Origin: JANMAT01 sp031359995
Lineage (GTDB): Bacteria; Actinomycetota; Acidimicrobiia; Acidimicrobiales; Ilumatobacteraceae
DNA: 64,000 nt
Reading direction: 5' to 3'
Assembly (NCBI GenBank): GCA_031359995.1
Contig: JANMAT010000196.1
Location: 24,846 to 88,845 of the forward strand
The first letter of the stretch is position 1. Every line of letters starts with the position of its first letter. The position numbers and the translations under genes were made by a program. This document shows positions 55,224 to 63,651 of this stretch, in pieces. The notes beneath the pieces were generated by a model. It was not told the origin of the DNA. It made no database searches and worked only from the letters and a program-made list of their open reading frames with translations.

Positions 55224-55945
55224 CCGACAAGCTGATCGACATCGACAACCTGTCGACCGGCTACGGCGGCGCCCCGGTGGTGCGCGGGCTCAGCCTGTAC
55301 GTCAACCCGGGCGAGGTCGTGGCCCTCCTCGGCCCGAACGGTGCGGGCAAGACGACGACGCTGCTCACCATCTCGGGTCTCCTGCGTCCGATGGAGGGGA
55401 CCGTGACCGTGCTCGGCGAGCCGGTGCTGGGCGGCCGCGCCTACAAGGTCGCCCGACGGGGTCTGGCCCACGTCGCCGAGGACCGCTCGTTGTTCTTCGA
55501 CCTCACCGTGCAGGAGAACATTCGGCTCGGACTGGTCGGGAGCCGAGCCACGCGGGCGGAGGCGCTCGCCGAGGCCATGGAGATGTTCCCGCCCCTCGCG
55601 GCGCTCAACAACCGCCGCGCCGGTCTGCTGTCCGGCGGGGAGCAGCAGATGCTGGCCATGGCCCGTGCGCTGGTCTCCAAGCCGAAGATGCTCCTGGTCG
55701 ACGAGATGAGTCTCGGCTTGGCGCCCATCATCGTGGAACGTCTGCTCCCGGTCGTCCGGCGCATCGCCGACGAGACGGGCACCGGCGTGCTCATCGTGGA
55801 GCAGCACGTTCACATGGCCCTCGGCATCGCCGATCGCGCCTACGTGCTCAATCACGGCCGCTTGGCAATAGAGGGGACCGCGGCCGAGCTGGCGGAGCGG
55901 CGCGACCTGCTCGAGGTCAGCTACCTGGGAGAGGCCGCGCTCTGA
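55220..55945 (+). CDS. livF: LivF-type ABC ATPase
   Basis: 241 residues. Walker A GPNGAGKT (38-45), HVAEDRSLFFDLTVQENIRL (LivF pattern, usually PEGR), signature LSGGEQQMLAMARAL, Walker B LLVDEMSLGLAP and switch His in IVEQHVHMAL. DEMS instead of DEPS in Walker B keeps the catalytic Glu. The GTG overlaps the livG stop. Its partner is LivG, and together they may serve either of the two permeases in the operon. Confidence 0.95.
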   Translation: MTDKLIDIDNLSTGYGGAPVVRGLSLYVNPGEVVALLGPNGAGKTTTLLTISGLLRPMEGTVTVLGEPVLGGRAYKVARRGLAHVAEDRSLFFDLTVQENIRLGLVGSRATRAEALAEAMEMFPPLAALNNRRAGLLSGGEQQMLAMARALVSKPKMLLVDEMSLGLAPIIVERLLPVVRRIADETGTGVLIVEQHVHMALGIADRAYVLNHGRLAIEGTAAELAERRDLLEVSYLGEAAL

Positions 55946-55994
55946 TGGCTCGTACCCGTCGGCCGATCGCCGGCGGCACCACGACAGAACCCTG

Positions 55995-58022
55995 ATGACC
56001 ACCTGGCTCGTCTACCTGCTCATCGGCCTCGGCACGGGCGCGGTCTATGCCGCGATCGCCATGGGTACCATCCTCAGCTTCCGCGGGTCGGCGGTCGTGA
56101 ACTTCGCACAGGGCGCGATGGCGACGTTCCCGGCGCTCGTGTTCGTCGAGTTGCGTGACAAGGGCGACCTCGTCCTGCCCATCGTGATCCTCCCCCATCG
56201 CATCCACCTCACTCACCGGTTGCCGTTGGCGCCGTCGTTCGTGATCGCCGTCGCCATCGCCGCGTTGATCGGGCTGGCGTCCCACGCATTCATCTTCCAC
56301 CCACTGCGCAACGCCACCCAGGTGGCCAAGGTGATCGCCTCGGTCGGGCTCAACACGGCCCTCATCGGGTTAGCCGTGCTGCACTTCGGGGCCGCGCCGC
56401 GACGCACGGCGCCGATCCTGCCCTCCGGTGTGGTGCGCGTGTTCGGCCGGCCCATACCGCAGGATCGCTTCTGGTTGGCCGGGTTGGTGTGCGCCGCGGG
56501 CGCAGGGCTCTGGGCGCTCTACCGGTTCACGCAGTTCGGCCTGGCGACACGCGCGGCAGCGGAGAACGAGAAGGGGGCCGAGCTCATGGGTCAGTCGCCC
56601 CGCTTCCTGGGCGCGGCCAACTGGGTGCTGGCTTCCGTCGTCGCCGGCGCCGCGGGAATCCTCGTCACGCCGGTGCGGGGCGTCGGGCCGTTCAACTACA
56701 GCTCCTACCTGGTCGCGGCGCTCGCAGCCGCGTTGGCCGCTCGCCTGCGCTCGTTCGGAGTCGCCATCATGGCGGGCATCGGCATCGGTATGTTCGAAGG
56801 GCTGTCGAGCCATCTCGTGTCCACCCGCCAGGTACCACGCTTCCTGCTCGGAGGGTTCGAGACCGTGGTCCCGTTCGTCGTCATCGTGGGCGCGCTCGTC
56901 GTGTTCGGGGCCACGTTGCCGGGGAGGGGAACGCTGCTCGAGAATCGCAATCCGAAAGCGTCGGTGCCACGTCTGTACACCCCTACCGTCGCGCTGGCGG
57001 TCGTCATCGCCGCCGTCGTGCTGCTCTTCGGGAGCTCGGGGCTCCGGCTGGCCACCATCGAGAGCTGCATCACGGCCATCCTGATCCTGTCGATCGTGCT
57101 CCTGGCCGGGTACGTCGGCCAGGTGACCCTCGCCGAGCTCACCTTCGCCGGCTTCAGCGCGTTCATGCTGGCCCGCTTCACGACGAGACTCCACCTCCCG
57201 TTTCCGCTGAGCCCACTGGCTGCCATCGCCGTCACGACGATCGTCGGCACCTTGGCCAGCCTGCCCGCAGTGCGAATCCGCGGCATCCAACTCGCCATCG
57301 TCACGGTCTCGGCGGCCACTGCCATCGAGCAGGTGCTGTTCCGAAGCCCCACCTTCACCGGGCTCGGTGGAACGGCGCACGTACCCAACCCGAGGATCTT
57401 CGGCGTCAACCTCGGCATCATCCCCGATGGGCGCGGTGGCTATCCCAACCGCACCTTCGGGATCATGGTGCTGGTCGTGGCGGTCGGGTGCGCCGTGCTC
57501 GTGGCGAACGTGCGGCGCACAGCGACCGGACGCCGCATGTTGGCGGTGCGCGCCAACGAGCGCGCCGCCGCCGCGTCCGGCATCAACGTGCCCCGCACCA
57601 AGCTTCTGGGCGCCGGTCTGGGATCATTCGTGGCCAGCGTGTCGGGTGTCCTGATGGGGTACAAGTTCGTGGACTTCTCGAGCGTGGGCTTCGAGGCGGC
57701 CCGCGGTCTCGGCGTGGTCGCACTCGCCTACCTCGGCGGCATCGCCACCGTGAGCGGCGCGTTCGTGGCCGGGATCATGGCGCCCGCCGGTGTGCTGTTC
57801 ACCGTGCTGGGCAACAACTCGTCCGACTCCCAGCTGCTGTTCTCCGGCATCGGACTGATCGTGGTCGCGGTGAAGTTCCCGGGTGGCATCACGAGCGCCG
57901 GACCCGCAGTCCGCCGACTTCTGGCGCGGCTGGCGACCAAGACGTCGCCGCCGGATCCGCCCGCTAGCGGCGACGAGCTGGAGTTCGACCTGATCGAGGT
58001 CACCGAACCCCCCCGCCGTTGA
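55995..58022 (+). CDS. Second fused LivH-LivM permease
   Basis: 675 residues, ATG 49 bases after livF. The LivH half is residues 1-320 (GSAVVNFAQGAMATFPALVF, ATRAAAENEKGAELMGQSP) and the LivM half about 330-640 (VLLAGYVGQVTLAELTFAG, AVRANERAAAASGINVPRTK). It is about 100 residues shorter than the first permease and lacks its extra C-terminal helices. The tail is Pro/Glu/Asp rich. Two different full permeases with one ATPase pair imply either two alternative channels or a heteromeric one. Confidence 0.92.
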   Translation: MTTWLVYLLIGLGTGAVYAAIAMGTILSFRGSAVVNFAQGAMATFPALVFVELRDKGDLVLPIVILPHRIHLTHRLPLAPSFVIAVAIAALIGLASHAFIFHPLRNATQVAKVIASVGLNTALIGLAVLHFGAAPRRTAPILPSGVVRVFGRPIPQDRFWLAGLVCAAGAGLWALYRFTQFGLATRAAAENEKGAELMGQSPRFLGAANWVLASVVAGAAGILVTPVRGVGPFNYSSYLVAALAAALAARLRSFGVAIMAGIGIGMFEGLSSHLVSTRQVPRFLLGGFETVVPFVVIVGALVVFGATLPGRGTLLENRNPKASVPRLYTPTVALAVVIAAVVLLFGSSGLRLATIESCITAILILSIVLLAGYVGQVTLAELTFAGFSAFMLARFTTRLHLPFPLSPLAAIAVTTIVGTLASLPAVRIRGIQLAIVTVSAATAIEQVLFRSPTFTGLGGTAHVPNPRIFGVNLGIIPDGRGGYPNRTFGIMVLVVAVGCAVLVANVRRTATGRRMLAVRANERAAAASGINVPRTKLLGAGLGSFVASVSGVLMGYKFVDFSSVGFEAARGLGVVALAYLGGIATVSGAFVAGIMAPAGVLFTVLGNNSSDSQLLFSGIGLIVVAVKFPGGITSAGPAVRRLLARLATKTSPPDPPASGDELEFDLIEVTEPPRR

Positions 58023-58120
58023 ACCACGCGGATCATCTCGACGTCTCGAACTGTCGAGCGAGTGCCTTCCAGCGGTGCGCTGCTCCGGCGCCGACCGGGC
58101 GTGTCGCATACGATCGTGTG

Positions 58121-58609
58121 ATGACCGACGGCTACGAAGACCTCACGGAGTGCGGGCTGAGCGACGCGCTCGAGCACGAGCTGGTGTACGGCCAGAAGAA
58201 CGGCGTGTTCATGTGGACCAACAAGCAGGGCGAGGCCTTCGGTGTGGTTCAGTCGTACCTGCCCAAGGACGGCAAGTTCTGGATGACCTGCGCCGAGACC
58301 AGGGCACGCGTGCCTGCGTTGCGTCGCTTCCCGCGCGCCTCGTTGTGCATCAGCGGTGCCGGCACCGAGCTCGGCAGCGGGCGCACCGTCACGTACAAGG
58401 GCGAGTGCATCATCCACAAGGACCAGGAGACGAAGGACTGGTTCTACCCCGAGTTCTGCCGGTACCTGCGTGGCGACACACCGGCCGCGGCCGCGTTCCA
58501 GGCCTTCCTCGACTCACCGCACCGGGTCGTCCTCGAGTTCACGCCGGACTACAAGCTCACGTTCGACTCGGAGCTGATGTGGGTGCGGTCGCCCGACGCG
58601 AACGCCTGA
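58121..58609 (+). CDS. PPOX / FMN split-barrel family protein
   Basis: 162 residues from MTDGYEDLTECGL. VYGQKNGVFMWTNKQGEAFG, FWMTCAETRARVPALRRFPR and ASLCISGAGTELGSGRTVTY give the split-barrel strands seen in actinobacterial pyridoxamine-phosphate-oxidase-like proteins. TACGAT lies 6 nt before the ATG and could be the -10 of a leaderless transcript. Cofactor and substrate unknown. Not part of the importer operon by spacing (98 bases). Confidence 0.75.
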   Translation: MTDGYEDLTECGLSDALEHELVYGQKNGVFMWTNKQGEAFGVVQSYLPKDGKFWMTCAETRARVPALRRFPRASLCISGAGTELGSGRTVTYKGECIIHKDQETKDWFYPEFCRYLRGDTPAAAAFQAFLDSPHRVVLEFTPDYKLTFDSELMWVRSPDANA

Positions 58610-58626
58610 CGCCGCCGCCCGTCATG

Positions 58627-59664
58627 TCACGTCGCGGCGTCGGCCGTCGCGGCGTCGGCCGCCGCCGCGGTGGGCGCCGCTGCGGTGGGCGCCGCTGCGG
58701 TGGGCGCCGTGCCCTGCCGCTTGCGCACCTTGACCACGCCCTGCCAGCTGGCCAGGGCCACGGCGGCGAGCAGCGAGACACCCTGGAAGAGCGGCTCGAT
58801 CCAGATGGTGTTCTTGGCGAAGGTGAGCTGCAGGCCCTTGATGCCCCACGCCAGTGAGTAGAGCGCGATCAGCGTGCCCCACACGTTGGCGCGGCCCTTG
58901 AGCTGCGACGCCCCGAAGAACACGGCGGCGATGGCGGGGAACAGGTAGCCGGGGCCGATCGACTGCGAGAAGTTGCCGACCCTCATGGAGAAGATGATCC
59001 CGGAGAAGCCGGCGATCAGGGCCGACACGACGAGCGAGCCCCACACCAGCCGGTCGGTGCGCACGCCGGCGAGGCGGGCCGCCTCGGGGTTGCCACCGGC
59101 GGCGAACATGTAGCGGCCGATCGGCGTGTGCTCGAGCACGAACCACAGGACGACGGCCAGGATGAAGAGGTAGTAGACAGCCAGCTGTTGCCCGAAGATG
59201 TGCCTCTGGCCGAGATCGAGGTACGACTTCTTGAACACGTTGGAGATCGACTGGTTCGAGGTGTGGAGCACGAACGCGGTGATCACCTGGCTCATGCCGA
59301 GCGTGGCGATGAAGCTGTTCACCCGGAACTTCACGACGAACAGCCCGCTGAGCGCCCCGGTGAGAGCACAGGCACCCAGGGCGATGAAGATGCCGGCGAC
59401 GGGCGGCACCGTGTGGTGCTTGGCCAGCGACGTGGTGATGACGAGGGCCATCGACATCATCGCTCCGATGGAAAGGTCGAACGTGCCCGTGGCCAGGGGC
59501 ACGAGGAAGGCCAGGGCCAGCACGCCGTAGTTCACGTTCCCCTCCAGCACCAGCCTGACCGACGCGCTGGTGAGGAACGTGTCGGACTTGGTGATGCCGA
59601 ACCACACCATGAACGCGGCCCACAGATACAACGCGCTGTACTTGTCGACGCGAAAACGCTTCAT
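58627..59664 (-). CDS. Ribose/sugar-type ABC permease (RbsC family)
   Basis: 345 residues from MKRFRVDKYSALYLW. About nine membrane helices; the loop NPEAARLAGVRTDRLVWGSL matches the coupling region of RbsC/XylH-type permeases, and GTFDLSIGAMMSMAL is the usual second-helix motif. The C-terminal 25 residues are a low-complexity Ala/Pro/Thr/Asp tail made by tandem DNA repeats. The ATG overlaps the ATPase stop (ATGA). It forms the channel for the sugar-like solute bound by the product at 61251. Confidence 0.93.
   Translation of the reverse strand: MKRFRVDKYSALYLWAAFMVWFGITKSDTFLTSASVRLVLEGNVNYGVLALAFLVPLATGTFDLSIGAMMSMALVITTSLAKHHTVPPVAGIFIALGACALTGALSGLFVVKFRVNSFIATLGMSQVITAFVLHTSNQSISNVFKKSYLDLGQRHIFGQQLAVYYLFILAVVLWFVLEHTPIGRYMFAAGGNPEAARLAGVRTDRLVWGSLVVSALIAGFSGIIFSMRVGNFSQSIGPGYLFPAIAAVFFGASQLKGRANVWGTLIALYSLAWGIKGLQLTFAKNTIWIEPLFQGVSLLAAVALASWQGVVKVRKRQGTAPTAAAPTAAAPTAAAADAATADAAT
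58631..58705. repeat. Five 15-bp tandem units in the permease 3' end
   Basis: Two identical copies of GTCGCGGCGTCGGCC (58631-58660) are followed by three copies of GCCGCTGCGGTGGGC, the first with one change (58661-58705). They are in frame and encode pentapeptide repeats at the permease C-terminus, so copy number could vary without breaking the gene. Confidence 0.85.
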
Positions 59665-61175
59665 GAGGTCCTCTGGCTGGTCTGGAGCTGGATCTGTTCG
59701 ATCGATTGGGGAGTGATGGCGGCACCGGCCAGCTCGGCCACGGCCCGCCCGGCCACGAGCACGACGACCCGGTGGCACAGCCGGACGAGCTCGTCGGTGT
59801 CGGTGGAGGCGACGAGCACGGCCACGCCGCTGGCGGCGGCGTCGTCGACGAGGCCGTGGATCTGATCCTTGGCGCCCACGTCGATGCCCTGCGTCGGTTC
59901 GTCGAGGAGGAGGACCTGGGGCGAGAGCCGCAGTGCCTTGCTGAACATGACCTTCTGCTGGTTGCCGCCGCTCAGCGAGCTGATGCCGGCCTCCGACGAC
60001 GACGTCTTGATGGCGAGCCGGTCGATCCAGCTGCGGGCGTCGGCGCGCTCGACGGGGCGGCGGAGGCGCCCGGCGCTCACATACGGCGACAGGTCGCACA
60101 GCGTGAGGTTCTCGCGCACCGTCAGGGGTCCGACGATACCTCGCACGGCGCGGTCGGCCGACACGAAGGCCATGCCGGCGTCGAGCGCCTGGCGCGGCGC
60201 GAAGCTGGCCACGTTGCGGTCGCCCACCCGCACCGTGCCCTCGGTGCGGGGCATCAGGCCGGAGATGAGGCCGAGCGTGTGCTCACGGCCCGAACCGGTG
60301 ATGCCGGCCAACCCGACGATCTCGCCGGCATGCACCTGGAGGTCGAGGGCCTCGACGTTGCCGCCGGCCAGGCCCCGGACGTCCAGCAGGGGATCGTCTG
60401 AACGCGACATCATGGAGGCGACCGACGTTTCGAGGCGATGGCCCACGATGTGCTCGATGAGCGAGCCGTGGTCGAGGTCGGCCACCGGCAGCGTCGTCAC
60501 CTTGCGGGCGTCGCGCAGGACGGTGACGCGGTCGGCGAGGGCGAACACCTCGTCGAGGTGGTGGGACACGTAGAGGATCGAGATGCCCCGCTCCTTCAGG
60601 CGGTGGATCACGTCGAACAGTCGTGTCACGTCCTGGCCGGGCAACGTGGCGGTCGGTTCATCGAGCACGAGCAGGCTGACGCCGTGCTCCCAGCCCACGA
60701 GCGCCCGGGCGATGGCCACGGCGGTCTTCTGCGCCGCCGACAGCGACGCGACCGGCGCCTTGACGTCGACATCGCTGAGCCCGAGCGCGGCCATGGACTC
60801 CCGGGCCAGCCGGGTCTGCTCGCGCCAGCGGATGCGCCCGCCCGGCCCGGTCGCGTACCCGTTGGTGAGGGCCAGGTTCTCGACGGTGCTCACGGCGCCC
60901 ACGAGGCCGAGGTCCTGGTGGACGAAGCGGATGCCGGCGGCGGCGGCGGCGTGGCCGTCGCCCAGCGTGAGCGGCTGCTCGTTCACCCACGCCGACGATC
61001 CAGGATCGGGCTGGTGATACCCGGCCAGGACTTTGATGAGGGTCGACTTGCCGGAGCCGTTCTGGCCGACCAGCGCGTGGACCTCACCGACGGCGATGTC
61101 GAGATCGACGCCGATCAGGGCGGCCTGGCCGGGGAACGTCTTCGAGAGGTTTTCGATCTTCAGCGTTCCCGCCAC
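59661..61175 (-). CDS. Sugar ABC importer ATP-binding protein (RbsA type, double cassette)
   Basis: 504 residues, GTG behind GGGGGG. First cassette: Walker A GQNGSGKST (37-45), signature LSAAQKTAVAIARAL, Walker B LLVLDEPTATLP. Second cassette: degenerate Walker A GITGSGREHTL, but signature LSGGNQQKV and Walker B LLLDEPTQGID intact. One complete and one degenerate site is the normal state of RbsA/XylG/MglA proteins. It sits between the binding protein and the permease and is coupled to the latter. Confidence 0.93.
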   Translation of the reverse strand: MAGTLKIENLSKTFPGQAALIGVDLDIAVGEVHALVGQNGSGKSTLIKVLAGYHQPDPGSSAWVNEQPLTLGDGHAAAAAGIRFVHQDLGLVGAVSTVENLALTNGYATGPGGRIRWREQTRLARESMAALGLSDVDVKAPVASLSAAQKTAVAIARALVGWEHGVSLLVLDEPTATLPGQDVTRLFDVIHRLKERGISILYVSHHLDEVFALADRVTVLRDARKVTTLPVADLDHGSLIEHIVGHRLETSVASMMSRSDDPLLDVRGLAGGNVEALDLQVHAGEIVGLAGITGSGREHTLGLISGLMPRTEGTVRVGDRNVASFAPRQALDAGMAFVSADRAVRGIVGPLTVRENLTLCDLSPYVSAGRLRRPVERADARSWIDRLAIKTSSSEAGISSLSGGNQQKVMFSKALRLSPQVLLLDEPTQGIDVGAKDQIHGLVDDAAASGVAVLVASTDTDELVRLCHRVVVLVAGRAVAELAGAAITPQSIEQIQLQTSQRTS

Positions 61176-61199
61176 GGTGGTTCCCCCCAGGGTCGACGT

Positions 61200-61227
61200 G
61201 GCCGGCACCACCGCGGTGGTGCCGGCC
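61200..61227 (-). terminator. Perfect 28-bp palindrome after the sugar-binding-protein gene
   Basis: The 28 bases from 61200 to 61227 are a perfect palindrome (arms GGCCGGCACCACCG and CGGTGGTGCCGGCC). As a minus-strand transcript they fold into a GC-rich hairpin between the binding-protein stop (61251) and the ATPase start (61175). No T-run. Likely limits read-through to the ATPase/permease or protects the upstream mRNA. Confidence 0.75.
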
Positions 61228-61250
61228 GTATCAACGAGATGACGACGAGG

Positions 61251-62492
61251 TCAGACGAGCCAGAGCTTCTTGAACGCCTCGGCCATGCCGACCGGGTTCC
61301 AGTCGCCGTTGCCGGCCTTGATGGCGTCAGCCGTCTTGGCGTCGGTCACCAGGAAGCTCGGCAGGAGCGAGGGCTTCTCCTCGAACTTGATCAGGTCGGC
61401 CGGGCTCATGCCCGTGGCCAGGCGAGCGGCAGCGTCGGTCATGAGCCAGCCCGAGTAGGCCTTCGGGTTCGAGGTCCAGGCCTTCATCGTGCCGGCCGAG
61501 ATCTCGGGCAGGTCGAAGTCGCTGAAGTCCTGACCGATCTGCTTGACCTGGGTGTCGAGCCCCGCCGACTTGAGGGCGGCGGTGACGCCACCGGGCATGT
61601 CGCCGAAGGCGTACATCAGGTAGTTCAGCTTCTTGTTCGACTGCAGCTGCGACGCGATGGCCGCGGGCACCTTGCCGCCGATGAGGTCGTCGAGCGACAC
61701 GTTGAGCTCGGTGAACGTGCAGGCGGCGCAGCCCTTCTTCAGCTCGGCCTGGAACGCCACGCTGCTGGCCTTCAGCACCGGGAAGTCGTTGATGGTGGCG
61801 TACAGCACGTTGGCGTTGGCGCTCGAATCGGCGATGACCCAGTCGGCCATGAGCGTGTTGCCCCGCTGCACACCGGCCGTGGAACCGCACTGCATGAGGA
61901 TGTTCGACGCGATGCTCGGCACGTCGGTCGAGTAGCAGCTGAAGATCGGCACACCCTTGGCCTTGGCCGCCGCGGCGGCCGCGGTGTAGGTGGCCGCCGG
62001 CGAGCCGGTGATGGCGATGTAGTCGGCCCCACCGTCGAGCGCCTGCTGGATGGCCGGGCTCGGATCGGCGCTCTTGGACGGCAGCACGAGCAGGTCCCAG
62101 CCGATGGCGGCGGTGGCCGCCTTGAAGCCCGGCGTGATGTAGTTCGAGCACGTCGGCACGTCGCACTCGAGCCAGGCGAGCTTCTTCTTGGGCGCCTTGG
62201 ACGGCAGCGGGGTCGACACGCCGATGCCGCTCGGCTCCTTGACGAAGTCGACGATGGCCGCCTTCGCCGCGGCGACAGGATCGGCGCCGGCGGCCTTGGC
62301 CGTGGTCGCCGCGCCAGCCGCGGTCGTCGCGGCACCGGCGGCGGTCGTGGTGTCGGCGGCCTTGGCCGCGGACGTGGTCGCTCCGGCCGCAGCCGTGCTG
62401 TTCGAAGAGCTGCCGCTGCTGCTACCGCAGGCCGCGCCCACCAGGGCGAGGGCCACGGCGAAGACAGGCAGGTAACGACGATAGGTACGCAC
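61251..62492 (-). CDS. Sugar-type ABC solute-binding lipoprotein (Peripla_BP_4 fold)
   Basis: 413 residues from the GTG at 62492, behind GGGGGAGAACC. The signal ends in the lipobox LVGAACGSSS, then a Ser/Ala/Thr linker of about 55 residues. The mature part has PGFKAATAAIGWDLLVLPSK, QQALDGGADYIAITGSPAAT and ADWVIADSS, the pattern of ribose/autoinducer-type binding proteins. Seven or more Cys (CDVPTC, CYSTD, MQCGS, KKGCAAC) suggest disulfides. It delivers substrate to the ATPase/permease pair encoded behind it. The ligand may be a sugar, inositol or simple aromatic. Confidence 0.88.
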   Translation of the reverse strand: MRTYRRYLPVFAVALALVGAACGSSSGSSSNSTAAAGATTSAAKAADTTTAAGAATTAAGAATTAKAAGADPVAAAKAAIVDFVKEPSGIGVSTPLPSKAPKKKLAWLECDVPTCSNYITPGFKAATAAIGWDLLVLPSKSADPSPAIQQALDGGADYIAITGSPAATYTAAAAAAKAKGVPIFSCYSTDVPSIASNILMQCGSTAGVQRGNTLMADWVIADSSANANVLYATINDFPVLKASSVAFQAELKKGCAACTFTELNVSLDDLIGGKVPAAIASQLQSNKKLNYLMYAFGDMPGGVTAALKSAGLDTQVKQIGQDFSDFDLPEISAGTMKAWTSNPKAYSGWLMTDAAARLATGMSPADLIKFEEKPSLLPSFLVTDAKTADAIKAGNGDWNPVGMAEAFKKLWLV

Positions 62493-62647
62493 CAGGTTCT
62501 CCCCCTGTTGTATCGACGACGCGGCACACTTCGCGCCGACATCGAGGCCGCCCTGTTCGGGCGCGGCCGACATTCAAGCACATCTCCGGACGAAAGTGAC
62601 CATCTGGTTAGTTACGGTGGGCCGACAGATCGGGCCCGGGGCCGTAC

Positions 62648-63448
62648 TCAGCCGGCGAGGGAACCGGCGTCCACCGGCACGACCGTGCCGGTCACCCAGG
62701 CGGCCAGATCGGACGCCAGGAAGGTGATCACCCGAGCCACGTCGTCGGGCTGGCCGGCCCGGCCGAGCAAGGTCTTCGACATGCGGGCCCCCACGTCGAG
62801 GCCGGCGGCACGCAGCGGCTCGAGCTGGTCGCGCACGCCGGGCGTGTCGATGACGCCGGGGGCGACGCCGACGACGCGGATGTCGCGCGCCGCGAACTCG
62901 ATGGCCAGGTTCTTGGTCAAGCCGACCACCGCGTGCTTCGACGCCACGTACGCGCTGATGCCGTTGGCGGCGCGGAAACCGGCAGTAGAGGCGAGGTTCA
63001 CGATCACACCGCCGTGCTCCATGCGGCGGGCCGCCTCGCGGGCGCCGGCGTAGGTGCCGCGGATGTTGACCTCGAGCATGCGGTCGATGAAGTCATCGGT
63101 CGCGTCGATGGCGGCGCCGGTGGTGGGATAGATGCCGGCGTTGTTGACCCAGATCTCCAGACCGCCGAGCTCGGTGACGGCGCGGTCGGCCGCAGCGGCC
63201 AGGGTGTCGGACCGGGTCACGTCGGCCCGGGCCACGAGCACTCGGCGGCCGGTGGTGGCGGTGATGGCGGCGGCGGTGTCGGCGGCACCGGCCTCGTCGA
63301 GGTCGGCCAGCACCACGTCGGCGCCGGCCTCGGCCAGGCGGCGGGCGGTGGCGGCGCCGATGCCCCTGGCGCCGCCGGTGACCACGGCGCGACGGCCCGC
63401 GAGCGACGACAGGTCGGCGAGCGAACGGGCGGTGTGGTCGGCGATCAT
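62648..63448 (-). CDS. SDR-family oxidoreductase (FabG-like)
   Basis: 266 residues from MIADHTARS, behind AGGGGG; an in-frame upstream ATG would add 13 residues. TGGARGIG near residue 24, NNAG in EIWVNNAGIYP, the catalytic Ser in LASTAGF, and Y/K in SAYVASKHA are all present; the end WVTGTVVPVDAG is usual. It oxidises or reduces an alcohol/ketone with NAD(P). Located upstream of the sugar importer on the same strand but 155 bases away, so cotranscription is uncertain. Confidence 0.9.
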   Translation of the reverse strand: MIADHTARSLADLSSLAGRRAVVTGGARGIGAATARRLAEAGADVVLADLDEAGAADTAAAITATTGRRVLVARADVTRSDTLAAAADRAVTELGGLEIWVNNAGIYPTTGAAIDATDDFIDRMLEVNIRGTYAGAREAARRMEHGGVIVNLASTAGFRAANGISAYVASKHAVVGLTKNLAIEFAARDIRVVGVAPGVIDTPGVRDQLEPLRAAGLDVGARMSKTLLGRAGQPDDVARVITFLASDLAAWVTGTVVPVDAGSLAG

Positions 63449-63558
63449 GCGGTACCCCCTGGGCTGACGGCGCAGGTACCGCGCCATCAGTTCCGTGGCT
63501 ACGATCGTCGCCGGGAGGGCCTGTGGTCAAGCGCCGCAGCCCGGAGGTGACGAGGGGG

Positions 63559-63648
63559 ATGGGCATGGACGAGTGGCCGGTCGTGTCGGTGCGTAGGTGC
63601 ACATCGGACGCGGTGGCGAGGTCCGTCGGCTTCGGCACGGGGCGCTGA
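63559..63648 (+). CDS. Possible 29-residue leader peptide
   Basis: An ATG with GGAGGTGACGAGGGGG just upstream opens a 29-residue frame (MGMDEWPVVSVRRCTSDAVA...) whose TGA is 3 bases before the GTG of the SnoaL-like gene and in the same frame. The strong ribosome site and the tight spacing suggest translation coupled to the next gene. Codon choice is less GC-biased at third positions than in neighbours. It could equally be chance. Confidence 0.35.
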   Translation: MGMDEWPVVSVRRCTSDAVARSVGFGTGR

Positions 63649-63651
63649 GCG

